A stretch of DNA of 64,000 nucleotides from Flectonema sp. DT1601 (taxonomy: Eukaryota; Euglenozoa; Diplonemea; Diplonemida; Diplonemidae): NCBI GenBank assembly GCA_964019425.1, contig OZ025780.1:576001-640000 (forward strand), in the 5' to 3' direction. Both the position numbers and the translations under genes were made by a program. Below, in pieces: positions 53,238 to 63,425 of this stretch; position 1 is the first letter of the stretch; every line of letters starts with the position of its first letter. Under the pieces are notes generated by a model, which ran no database searches, was not told the origin of the DNA, and worked only from the letters and a program-made list of their open reading frames with translations.

Positions 53238-54073
53238 AAAAAATTTTTTTTTGCGACTAATTGTAAGGTAAGTTGGTTGTTTTTTTTTTTTTCTCATCAT
53301 CTTCCCCTTCCTCATCTACTATTCATTGTAGAAGAGTGTTTTGCTAAGTTAATCATCGCCCTTGGTCAAGTTTTATATCAACTAGTCAGTCTTTTTATAT
53401 GGGTAGTCCTATTTTTAGTTTCAAGCTTGCTTTTTATATTTAGTTGTTGTATCGAGTTATCGTTTGCTTATTATCGTTTGATACAGCAGAACAATTGTGT
53501 TTTTATAATTTTTTTTATTTTATTTTTTTTATATTTTAATTTAGTGCACCTTTTTTTATAATGAACTCATATTTTATCTTTTTGCTTATTATCGTTTGAT
53601 TTTTGTTTTTGTTTTGTTATGAATAAAAGTAACGGGTTGCAGAGATCTTTTTTACATGGCAACCCAATTTTTAGTTTTGGACCTGTATTGGGATTGCTTC
53701 TCGTTCTCAAAGCGTAAGTAACGACTAGCGCTCTTAAGTGTCTAAACTTGAATCTATTTTAATATGATTTTTTTTTCTTCTTTTTTTAAATTTCTCTTTT
53801 TAAAGCCTTTCATTATTTATGTCAATGAAGGAACTTTTTTTTTTTTTTCTTCTTCCGACGTTAACGACAAAAAAAAAAACTCTCTGACATTCACTCAGAG
53901 CGTTTTTATTTTTTATTATTATTTTAGAATTCTTAGAATTATATTTCTCTGTTAGAGAAAACAAGTAGGTCGGTTATATCAACCTGCTGGTGCTTTTTTC
54001 CTTTCTCTCTTTTCTTATTTCTGGGTTCTTGGTTTTTTATCAAAAGTACCTTCACTACAGTTACACAAAAAAC

Positions 54074-55702
54074 ATGGGATGTGGTCTTGGAGTAGAAAGC
54101 AGGGAATCTGTTCACAAGATGGTCGATCTTCGTAATGTTGGTGACACTGACAGTGGTAGTGGAACCGAATCAGGTGTTGTGGGAGAAGCGACAGCCTTTA
54201 AGATTGGTTACTACAGTGATGGGGTGAGTGAAACAGAATGGAGAAAAGTTGAATTAAAAAATCCAACGTTACGAAACATAATTCTAATGTGTGAAACACT
54301 ATTTGAAAATAGTACAAAGTCAGCTCATACTCTTGGGTATCGAGATACTGATGGTGATTTTATTACACTTGGATCGGAGGAGGAGTTCAAAACATTTTTA
54401 GATGAATCGAATTTATATCAAAGAAAACTACTACTACAACCTAAAGATAAAGTCTCTCACTTTCCAATTATTGGCAATAGGGGTACGACTGCTTTCAGAA
54501 CAAGTAGTCAAAATCAAATTTCACAACGAGTTGGTGAGGTCTCTCTCCAGTCGGGTACCATAGACTGTTTTTTAACTCATTGGTTTGATTCGGAAGTCAG
54601 TCACACCACAAGAGGACCTGCAGACATAACTTCCCCTCCATCAGCACTCGAATTCGAAAAGAACATCAGCAAATATAAAAATCAAACTTCAGCAATATAC
54701 TGGAAGTGCGGCAGATTATTGGGATCTGGAGCTTTTGGTAGCGTCTACATGGCAATGAATACTGATACTGGAATGCTTATGGCTGTAAAGAGAATTCCCT
54801 TTGAAGGAACTGAAGAACACCTTCGTTCTTTGGAGAGAGAACTGTCAGCGTTACAGGAACTTAGTCATCCCAGAATTGTTTCATACCTAGGAGTTGCTAT
54901 GGAAATTCGTCATAGCTGTGCCTTTGTTGATATTTTCATGGAATACATTCCTGGCGGATCAATCGCACAGGCCTTACAACAGTTTGGAGCCTTTTCTGAA
55001 CAAGTTACGAAAAAATATACTTTTCAGATTCTCGAAGGGTTGTCATTCTTACATTCTAAAAACATCGTTCATCGTGATGTAAAGGGAGGAAACATACTAA
55101 TGACCGGTCAAGGTGAAGTAAAGTTGTCTGATTTTGGTTCTTCTAAATGCTTAAAAGACATATCAAATCATTCTCAATTAAAAGGAACAATTCGATGGAT
55201 GTCACCCGAAGCAATTAGAGGAAATATATCAACTAAGGCTGACATCTGGTCAGTTGGAGTTACAGTCCTTGAGATGCTTTCAAAATCTATTTTATTAAAT
55301 GAGGGAGTTGATCAACTGAATTTCTTTTCATTGGGAACAACACCAAGATCACCCACACTGCCTGAATATTTGTCAGCATCCTGTTTGTTATTTTTAACAG
55401 AATGTTTCTCTATCGATTTCACAACCAGACCATCTGCTGCAGAGCTCTTGGAACATGAGTTTCTTCAAAATATTTCTGACGTTGTTGAGGATGACCAAAA
55501 TTTATCATCCCCGACATGTTCCAGTCAAAGTTCTCCAACTCAAAGCTGTGAAAGCACGGTATTATCACCAAATAAAAATATCCGTACCCCGGAATCGAAC
55601 TGGAACGTTTCTACTGCTGTAAGGAAACTTAGACCTTCTTCAGCTCCTCTAACAGCACCTGAAATGTACATGGAATCTATGGCTGTTCGATATGTTACTT
55701 GA
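54074..55702 (+). CDS. PB1-domain MAP kinase kinase kinase (MEKK-like), N-myristoylation motif
   Basis: From the ATG at 54074 the product is 542 residues. It begins MGCGLGVES, a myristoylation/palmitoylation-type start, which supports this Met over the T-rich upstream reading. A PB1 domain spans about 42-122 (FKIGYYSDG ... YRDTDGDFITLGSEEEF). The kinase domain (about 211-470) has the Gly loop GSGAFGSV, Lys239 in AVKRI, HRDVKGGN with Asp335, DFG at 353 and GTIRWMSPEAI. These are signatures of the STE11/MEKK group at the top of MAP kinase cascades. The C-terminus is Ser-rich. The acceptor-like CACTACAG ends 13 nt before the start. It would act at membranes if acylated. Confidence 0.88.
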   Translation: MGCGLGVESRESVHKMVDLRNVGDTDSGSGTESGVVGEATAFKIGYYSDGVSETEWRKVELKNPTLRNIILMCETLFENSTKSAHTLGYRDTDGDFITLGSEEEFKTFLDESNLYQRKLLLQPKDKVSHFPIIGNRGTTAFRTSSQNQISQRVGEVSLQSGTIDCFLTHWFDSEVSHTTRGPADITSPPSALEFEKNISKYKNQTSAIYWKCGRLLGSGAFGSVYMAMNTDTGMLMAVKRIPFEGTEEHLRSLERELSALQELSHPRIVSYLGVAMEIRHSCAFVDIFMEYIPGGSIAQALQQFGAFSEQVTKKYTFQILEGLSFLHSKNIVHRDVKGGNILMTGQGEVKLSDFGSSKCLKDISNHSQLKGTIRWMSPEAIRGNISTKADIWSVGVTVLEMLSKSILLNEGVDQLNFFSLGTTPRSPTLPEYLSASCLLFLTECFSIDFTTRPSAAELLEHEFLQNISDVVEDDQNLSSPTCSSQSSPTQSCESTVLSPNKNIRTPESNWNVSTAVRKLRPSSAPLTAPEMYMESMAVRYVT

Positions 55703-57211
55703 AGTGGTTTCTCTGATCAGAACTCTTATTCGAATCGCATTAGTATTTGTTATGTCTCTTTTGGAAAAAAAATGTTTAATTTATAAAAAGGAAAGCAAAA
55801 GGAAAGAACCTCTTTACAGGGGTGATTTTCGCATGCATGTGTAGTTCGTTAATCGGCGTTTCTTCTTTTTTGATGGTCTTCCTTTTATACAACACGAGAT
55901 AACACAATAATAGACAAACGACAGTCTTGTCTTGGTCATAGCAGCGTTCTTACTGACATGTCTAATTGGCCGTCTCGATTACCTTACCACAGAAATGTTG
56001 AATTTAACGCACTGTATTTACAATAGACTCGTATTCTAACTTATTATTATTTTGTTTTGTTTTATTTAAACACGATGAGTAGGACAAGCCTAATACCGGA
56101 GGGCTGGGTCCGAAGAACGATTTTTTTTAATCTATCTTATATTTGTTTTCGATGTATTAATTGATTTTGATTATTTGTGATAACCTCCCCGTTGTCAATC
56201 GCAAGCGTGTATACCTACACTAACATTACCTGTAGTCACTGTATCTCAGAACTAATGTTAAATTATTACAATGCATTTGTTTTTTACGTACAAAATCGAA
56301 CAGTTAACCTCCCTTGTTGCGATTCCGTACTGCACTGAATGACAACACGGAAAAAGAGACATGTATGCAGCTAAGTTAGAAACATTTATTATAATGTAGA
56401 GCAAGTACGTCATTTGCAGAGTGTTAGCCTGTATTAACATTTTAGTCACTTGTGTCATGAGTTTTTTAATTTTATTATTGAATTCTGATACAATACAAGA
56501 GATTTATATTCGAATGAACCTAATCAAACAGTCTTCCCTCCTTGTTGCTAATATTGGACCGGTTGTTTCAACTTCCTTCTTTTATATGCTTCTTTTACGA
56601 TCATTCTCGTGCACAATTTAAAAAAAAAAAAAAAAAAAAACCATTTACCCTCTCGTCGTGTTTTCCTTTATTAAAATTTATCACACACTCGAGTGCTGTT
56701 GTACTCTAATTTATTTGAATTGCACTGCGGTCAGCTAAAAAAAGTGTATTCTTGTAATTGATTTCAACTATTTTTATATCAGGTTACAGTGAGTGTTGAT
56801 GTATCAACCGAGTGTTGATGTATCAACCGAGTGTTGATGTATCAACCGAGTGTTGATGTATCAACCGAGTGTTGATGTATCAACCGAGTGTTGATGTATC
56901 AACCGAGTGTTGATGTATCAACCGAGTGTTGATGTATCAACCGAGTGTTGATGTATCAACCGAGTGTTGATGTATCAACCGAAACACACTACAAGTAAAG
57001 AGCTGAACTACTTATTGGTGACGTACAGTGATAAATACAAAAATGAATTTTATCATTCGGAATAGATTGCTACGATGACAGCAACATTACTAAAGCTGTT
57101 TGTGACTCTTCAGACAGCTGCTATTAAAATACGAAAAAGTTTACAGAAGTGACCTGTTATTCATTATGTTATTTATTTATTTTATTTTATTTTATTTTTA
57201 TTGTTGTTCAG
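55703..57211. other. spacer with a 19-bp tandem repeat
   Basis: No gene is seen in 1.5 kb apart from the tandem array at 56791-56980. The segment 55800-56130 has balanced composition but no recognisable content. An acceptor-like TTGTTGTTCAG ends at 57211. Confidence 0.55.
56791..56980 (+). repeat. ten perfect copies of a 19-bp near-palindromic unit
   Basis: CCGAGTGTTGATGTATCAA (phase arbitrary) repeats ten times without a change. The inner TTGAT-GT-ATCAA is an inverted repeat. The array ends about 250 bp before the coiled-coil gene's start codon. Confidence 0.95.
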
Positions 57212-57234
57212 GTTCAGACCTCAACTCCCTCAAA

Positions 57235-60200
57235 ATGGAGTCAGACGAGGCTCAGAAACTTCAAAAACAAGTCGCTGAAATTCAAAAAGAAAAAAATAAA
57301 TTACAAAGTGAGAAGAATGCTCTTGAACAACGACAACTACAAATGAAGAGGTCAGGTGAGGATTTACTAGATGCCAACATTCGTTTAGACGAGTCAGTGT
57401 TGACGTTATCTCAGGATATGAATGCCGTCAAACAGGCAAAGGAAAGGATCGTTACTGACCTTGACGAAGTAGAGAAAGAGTTGGCTGAACTAAAAATCGA
57501 ACACGAGAAGGAAAAAACTGCCAAAGCGACCCTTCAAAATAAATGTGACCTCCTAGAGAGAGAAAAGAATCACGCAGAACAAGTCGCATCTCGCAGTAAG
57601 AGAGAACGGTCAGAAGTCACAGCCGACATCAGTGAGAAGGAGAGACGTGAAGAAGCTCTTAGACAACGTCTTGAGACAGCAGAACGAGAAAACTCACGTC
57701 ATCAACTGGAACAACAAAAACTACACAACAATGTGAAACTTTTAAAAGAGCAATCAACCCAACTCGCTGGTGAAAAAGAGCTCCAGACAGAAGCCCTTGA
57801 AACCACCAAACGAGAAAAAGCAATTATCCAAGAAAAACTAGATAACATTCAACAATATAAATCATCAAGCGACGCGTTAACCGACAGACAGGCTCGTGAG
57901 ATCGCCGCACTCGAAACAAAACTAAGCAGCGCTCTTCACAATAAGAAGACGCTTGAGGATAAAACAGAACGATTGAGACAGCAACAGACAACATCTCAGG
58001 CGGAGTTGGATCGATCGCATCATCAGAATTTATTATTTCAAGAAAAAGTTGACTCGTTGACACGAGACAAGTCTCTGTTAGGTACCGAAGTAGAAAAACT
58101 CGAACACAGCACCTCTGCTGAAGCTGAGCGTACCGACAGACTTCTACGTCAGCAAACAACTCTAGAAAATGATCTCAGAAATAGAGAATTAGAAAAAAGT
58201 TCATTGCAAGAGTCTGGAAGTCAACTTCAACGAGACCTTCAAAATAGTGAAACGAAATGTGAGAGACTGAGACTTGAACAGAATGCCTTGGAACGTGAGA
58301 AGGATGCTCTGATCATTGGAAACGATGAGTTGAAGGCAACCATTGACACACTCAGTAGAGATAAACACTCATACCTAATAGATATGGAACAGTACAAAGA
58401 CGAAAGAAATGCTGCTCAAAGTCAACTAAGTAATTCTAACAGAGAGAAGGAACGAAGAGGTGAAGAAGCAGAGAGATCTCGAAGACAGCGACAGACACTC
58501 GAAGATCGAATTGATTTGATGAAAGAACAGATGGATACTTTATCTCACACACATGATGAGTTGTTGAGGACTAAAACATTCATGCAAGGAGAAGTCGATC
58601 GCTTACAAAGAGAAAACCATGCTGTGAGAGAGACTTCAGAAAGAACTTGTGACAATGCTGCTCAAGAAGTTCTTCAGACTCAGGGAGATCTAATTAAACT
58701 TCAAGGAACCATTGAAAGGTTACAACGAGAAAGAGATTCCCTAACTGAGAAATTATCGACAGCAGTTCAAACAGCCGACAACGATAAACGAGATCGTGAG
58801 AACTCAAAAAAAGAACAACATGCGATGGAGATATCCCTCACTCACTTTAAAGATGAATTGTCATCCCTACAAACTACTCACTTAGAACATGTGTCGGGAT
58901 CTGAACGAATGTTATCTCAAAAGTCTGCAAAGATTGCTGAACTGGAAACACATGCAAACAACTACCAGTCTACCTTCACTGAAATGACGTCTCAGATTGA
59001 TTTGTTGAGACGGAAACTTGAAGAAGAACAACAACAGTCTTCAGTAAATCAACAAAAGAAAACTGAAATTCAACAACACTCAATTGAACTTGAGAGAGAA
59101 CTGCGTGAGGAAATTGACATCCTCAAAGTTGAGGGAAACCGACTACAGAATCAAGTTCATCTTGAGCAGTCTGCGACAACTACAGCAAAGGAAGAGTCAG
59201 AAAAACATCAAACCCGAGCAGGAGATCTGACTACTGAAAATGAAAGTCTTCAACAACAACTAACTATTCGTATTAATGAAACAGAAGAAGGAAGAAGAAC
59301 TATCAGAGTATCAGAATCAGAGCGTCTTCGATTGGTTGAAGAGATTGACGGCATTCGAATTCGTTTGGAAGTTGAAAAAGAAGACAGCGAGAAGTTAGTA
59401 CTCCGTCTGCGCGCTGTTGAATCAGAAAAACTCATCGCAGAGACAGAAGCCAGGAACTCTTTGAGATTATCAGAAACTGCTTTTGCTGAAGCCAAGGCAG
59501 CTGATCGTCGATTAGGAACTGCCAGAGCTGAAACCGATAAACTGATCCAAGATGTGAGAAATGCAAAACGCGAACGCGATGATTGGCGAACTCAATTTGA
59601 TGACCTTCTCCGTGAGAAACAAACCTGGGAACGAGAAAAGAGCGTTCTTGTCGTCAACTCTGAAGAAAACAGATTCCAAGTTTCCCAACTGTCCGAAGCA
59701 AACGCTGAACTCAGACGAGAACTCTCCAACTACCAAGAACATATACTCGAGTTAGAAAACTTATCAGAAAAACTAAAAGAGAGAATTAACACCCTCGAAG
59801 ACTCGTTATCAACTGCTAATGATCGAGAAAACGCTGCTCTTAGAGACAGAGAACTACTTATGAATGCAGCTGAGAGGGATCGTGTTGCTGCTGATATTAC
59901 AATCAATAGTTTAAATAATGATATGAATTTAAAAGATGTTGAAAAGTGTGAAATGCAATCCCAACTTGCGACCACAACGTCTGGACACGCAGAGATGAAA
60001 ATGATGTGCGACGCGGCTCACGAGTCTGAACGTATCTTGAAATCAGAATGTGACGAGTTGAAGTCAGCCAACGACAGACTTCGTATCTTACGAGAGGAGG
60101 ACTTGTCTGATGCGGAACGAGAACTTTCAAGAATTCGAGAACAGCTGTTGACATCAAGAAAAGAAGCTGAAGCCACTAAGAAAGAACTCTCTACCGCTGA

Positions 60201-61128
60201 AGCAGCTGCTCACACCAATAGCTTAGAAGCACAAAAAAAATCAAATTTGCACAGCAGATCTCAACATCAACTTGATGAGATGACTCTCCAGCTTCGGGTA
60301 TTAACATCTGAGTCCAGAACAAGTGAATCTGCGACGTCTGAACTGAAGACTGAACGAACTCGACTCCTTTCTGAATTGACTGAAATAAAAAAAGAACGTT
60401 CAGACCTTCGGCAACAGCAGGCTAATCTAACCGAAGAAATCACTTCTTTAAAATCAAAGTTTGGAAATCTCTCTGGAAATACATCCTACAGCAGACTTCT
60501 TAAGGAAGCAGAGACTCTCAGGGAAGCACTCTCCGCAGCAGAACGCGCTAATATGAACGAAGCAATTCGTCACGGGAAGGAGTTGCATGTTGTTAGAGAA
60601 GCTGTTGTTGCTGCGGATGAGAGCAGTACGGTTGCGATTTATAAAAATAGAATCACCGCTCTTGAACAGGAAACTGAAATACTAAAAATAAACAACGGAA
60701 GTCTTAAGAAGGAAATATTACACCTCTCGTCTACTCAAACAGTTGGACCAGCAGCGGCTGTTGCCGTTGGTGGTATTAGTGGGATTGGTTTGGGAAGAAC
60801 ACCCATCCCACGTGTGACAGCCTTCAGCTCATCTCGGAGGAGTTCTGTGCGATTGCAACCAGCATACTCAAGGACACCAGTATCTGAGAGAAAACAATCG
60901 ACCGATCCTTCATCAGTCATTCCTGTAGCCCCTTCTTCTATTCAACCAATCAGTGTAAGAGCTACCACTGGTGTATCTGCTGCTGCAGAGTCAGTTCCGG
61001 CATCCGTATCAAAACAACCTGCCACTCCTGCTGCGTCTGTTGCTCCAGAGAGCATCATGCGATCCTTGCTGAGGAAGAACAGCGCCCCAGTCATTCCCTC
61101 ATCAGTTGAAAAAGAGCGACAAGCTTAA
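57235..61128 (+). CDS. large coiled-coil protein (golgin/centrosomal type)
   Basis: Starting at the ATG at 57235 (MESDEAQKLQKQ) the product has 1,297 residues, intronless. The frame is open 69 nt further upstream, but that part is T-rich and ends in an acceptor-like TTGTTGTTCAG, so the later Met is chosen. Residues 1 to about 1165 are almost unbroken heptads rich in Glu, Gln, Lys, Arg and Leu. The C-terminal 130 residues are a Ser/Pro/Ala-rich basic tail (RTPIPRVTAFSSSRRSSVRL), often seen in microtubule- or membrane-attached scaffolds. No GRIP, CH or motor domain is present. Function is not assigned beyond a structural scaffold. Confidence 0.75.
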   Translation: MESDEAQKLQKQVAEIQKEKNKLQSEKNALEQRQLQMKRSGEDLLDANIRLDESVLTLSQDMNAVKQAKERIVTDLDEVEKELAELKIEHEKEKTAKATLQNKCDLLEREKNHAEQVASRSKRERSEVTADISEKERREEALRQRLETAERENSRHQLEQQKLHNNVKLLKEQSTQLAGEKELQTEALETTKREKAIIQEKLDNIQQYKSSSDALTDRQAREIAALETKLSSALHNKKTLEDKTERLRQQQTTSQAELDRSHHQNLLFQEKVDSLTRDKSLLGTEVEKLEHSTSAEAERTDRLLRQQTTLENDLRNRELEKSSLQESGSQLQRDLQNSETKCERLRLEQNALEREKDALIIGNDELKATIDTLSRDKHSYLIDMEQYKDERNAAQSQLSNSNREKERRGEEAERSRRQRQTLEDRIDLMKEQMDTLSHTHDELLRTKTFMQGEVDRLQRENHAVRETSERTCDNAAQEVLQTQGDLIKLQGTIERLQRERDSLTEKLSTAVQTADNDKRDRENSKKEQHAMEISLTHFKDELSSLQTTHLEHVSGSERMLSQKSAKIAELETHANNYQSTFTEMTSQIDLLRRKLEEEQQQSSVNQQKKTEIQQHSIELERELREEIDILKVEGNRLQNQVHLEQSATTTAKEESEKHQTRAGDLTTENESLQQQLTIRINETEEGRRTIRVSESERLRLVEEIDGIRIRLEVEKEDSEKLVLRLRAVESEKLIAETEARNSLRLSETAFAEAKAADRRLGTARAETDKLIQDVRNAKRERDDWRTQFDDLLREKQTWEREKSVLVVNSEENRFQVSQLSEANAELRRELSNYQEHILELENLSEKLKERINTLEDSLSTANDRENAALRDRELLMNAAERDRVAADITINSLNNDMNLKDVEKCEMQSQLATTTSGHAEMKMMCDAAHESERILKSECDELKSANDRLRILREEDLSDAERELSRIREQLLTSRKEAEATKKELSTAEAAAHTNSLEAQKKSNLHSRSQHQLDEMTLQLRVLTSESRTSESATSELKTERTRLLSELTEIKKERSDLRQQQANLTEEITSLKSKFGNLSGNTSYSRLLKEAETLREALSAAERANMNEAIRHGKELHVVREAVVAADESSTVAIYKNRITALEQETEILKINNGSLKKEILHLSSTQTVGPAAAVAVGGISGIGLGRTPIPRVTAFSSSRRSSVRLQPAYSRTPVSERKQSTDPSSVIPVAPSSIQPISVRATTGVSAAAESVPASVSKQPATPAASVAPESIMRSLLRKNSAPVIPSSVEKERQA

Positions 61129-61163
61129 TTGATGAGTGTTGTTGTTATTTTATTTTTTGTATT

Positions 61164-61197
<34 letters not shown>

Positions 61198-61543
61198 CCT
61201 TCCTGCTATTGTTGTAATATGAAGTAGTCATTTTGACTACTGCTTACCTGTACTGTTTCGGTTATCCCCCTTTCCCCTTTCCCTTACCTCGTAGATACTG
61301 TTATTAGAAGGTCTTTGTGGCATGTTCTTGTTGTGTTTTTTTGTACCACGTGTTTCACAAAGCCAGCCTCTGTTGTTTCAGTTGTGTAGATTATTATTTT
61401 TTTATTTTAATTATTTTCTCTTTACAGTAGTAAAAAAAAAATGGTAAAAACCATCTCAACTATCACCAGAATGTAATTAAAAGTTAACCTCTACTTATAG
61501 ACTGGAACAGTATTATAATTTACCCCTCAACAGTTAAACCTTA

Positions 61544-61924
61544 ATGGAGACTTGGGATATTAATGAAGTTGGTGTGTGGTTAACAAACATAGGAGAGGGT
61601 CCCTCAGAATACTCTTCAGAGTTCGTAAAGCAGTATATCGATGGATGTACTTTGTCCTATCTCTCAGATAGTGATCTGAGAGACCATCTTGGAGTTAGAG
61701 AATTTGGTATTCGAAAGCAAATATTGAGAGAGATAAAAAAAGAACTCTCAACAACGTCATCAGATGTTGTAGTCGAGAAGACAACTCTTGATTGTATTCC
61801 TGTTTCATCTGTCAAACACTCAAAACCTTTTCAATTATCAAGTCAACACATTACTCAACTTACTGTTGAAGGGGCATCCACATTAATAAATAAAACTTAT
61901 ATCCAAAGTCACAAAGCTCTTTGA
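61544..61924 (+). CDS. SAM-domain protein
   Basis: The 126-residue product has an N-terminal SAM domain (about 3-68): WDINEVGVWLTNIGEG, VKQYIDGCTLSYLSDSDLRD, HLGVREFGIRKQILREIKK. The remaining 58 residues are polar. SAM domains mediate protein-protein oligomerisation. The start follows an acceptor-like CCCTCAACAG by 10 nt. The next frame starts 157 bp downstream behind another acceptor-like site; the two could be one gene only if an unusual donor inside this ORF were used, so they are listed separately. Confidence 0.75.
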   Translation: METWDINEVGVWLTNIGEGPSEYSSEFVKQYIDGCTLSYLSDSDLRDHLGVREFGIRKQILREIKKELSTTSSDVVVEKTTLDCIPVSSVKHSKPFQLSSQHITQLTVEGASTLINKTYIQSHKAL

Positions 61925-62081
61925 CTTATTTTATTTTATCTATTTTTTTCAACTCTTCCTACTACCTGTATAGATGTTATGTTTTTTTATGTTTTTTTGA
62001 GTATGGTATCTGAGTGTGTATGATGATAATATTTTTTTTTTTCAGTCATCGAAAAAAAATAAAAAGGAAGATTTTCTAATT

Positions 62082-62624
62082 ATGGTTTGGAATGAAGAGG
62101 GTTTTATCAATAAGAAGGTAAGAGAGACTGGTCAGAATCAAAGAGCACCGGCAGCTTTGCTTCTCGAAAATGGCGCAACTAAGAAATGGTTCTCACTCGT
62201 GTCAAAAGGTTCTCAGCTTCCTGTTATAACTGTGAAGCAGTTAGGAACAGGGATTAACCAGTCGGTGACACCACTTCGTTTGTTTGTTGGTGATTCACTT
62301 GGACTTGATGATAGAAAAAGTTTAGACACTGTTGGATTTCTCGGAGTCACCGGATTTGATGGTTTGTATCTCCCTCTTTTGTTATATTTGATTGTCCAAC
62401 CTTTTCCTCGCTCCTCTCTATCAGAGTTTAATAAAAAATTAAAAAAAAAAAAAACAGTGGATTCATGTACTTCCTTTTCACTCAAAGTAAATATTGATAT
62501 CCAAGGTGTTATGACGATGACTGCCGTGGATAATAATACAGGGCAATCATTGCTGCTTGGACCCAGTCACAAAACACAAATTACTCGAAAGGTGTTCGTT
62601 CCAACATATAAAACTGTAAAATAA
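62082..62624 (+). CDS. small protein resembling the Hsp70 substrate-binding beta domain
   Basis: Exons 62082-62361 and 62458-62624 are joined across a 96-bp intron (GTTTGT...AACAG) that is also in frame and stop-free. The product is 148 residues. The second half matches the layout of the Hsp70 substrate-binding beta sandwich: PLRLFVGDSLGLDDRKSLD then FSLKVNIDIQGVMTMTAVDNNTG, comparable to the conserved I-V-F-D-I-D-x-N-G-I-x-V-x-A-x-D-x-x-T-G stretch. No ATPase domain or lid is present. An acceptor-like TTTTTTCAG ends at 62045, 36 nt before the Met. It may instead be the C-terminal part of the SAM gene. The Hsp70 relation is a pattern match by eye. Confidence 0.5.
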   Translation: MVWNEEGFINKKVRETGQNQRAPAALLLENGATKKWFSLVSKGSQLPVITVKQLGTGINQSVTPLRLFVGDSLGLDDRKSLDTVGFLGVTGFDGLYLPLLLYLIVQPFPRSSLSEFNKKLKKKKTVDSCTSFSLKVNIDIQGVMTMTAVDNNTGQSLLLGPSHKTQITRKVFVPTYKTVK

Positions 62625-63401
62625 CTCTCTCTTCTGATTTACTAATCAATACAATACTACGCTGGGTAATGCGGTAGTACGGAAGTTAATCACCATCTTG
62701 TACGTGGTGGTTTGTCTTCTCATATTTCATTTCCTCGAGAGCCTTCATTTCCATGTTGGCTGATGGTACGTTTATCGAATTTATGACTTTTTTTTTTTTT
62801 TCCTTTCTAAAAATTCACGCCTACATGCTGGGTGGTCAATAAGACAAAAAGAAAAATATGATTTTCCCTTTTTTGTGTTTTCTTTTTTCTAAGCTTTTGC
62901 TCAGTCAAATACTTTGATAATTAATTTTGTTTTTAATATCTAAAGTTGTTACCGTTTTTACATTTGTCAAAGTTTCATACTGACTTCTACACCATAATTA
63001 ATGATGAGAGAATAGAGGTAAAGAGGGGGGCCTTAAAACCTAAATAGTTACTTCAAAAAGGCTAATTTAAGCATCATAGTCACTGTATCCTTAACAGCGT
63101 TATGTTAATAATGATACAATACAGTTGTATTTTAAACATTTCAACCCCCCATTTTTTTTTTCTTCAATTTTTTTATTTACACATTTTCCTCTCACTGAGT
63201 TCTTCTTGTGGTGCTCAACAATGAATGACTTGCCTTTTTTTGAGCGTACCGTTGGTACTTATTTTTTTATTCCTCACAACAGCGTTAACACATGCCGTTG
63301 CTGTTGCGCCGTAACTCGATTATCGGTTTGCTATATCAGTAATTGAGAATATGGACATTGTAACAAACATCCACACCGTCTGATTTTATTTTTAATTACA
63401 G
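62625..63401. other. spacer without recognised content
   Basis: T- and A-rich, only short frames. An acceptor-like TTTTTAATTACAG ends at 63401, 24 nt before the next start. Confidence 0.5.
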
Positions 63402-63425
63402 TGTCGATTATTAAAAAATAATAAT

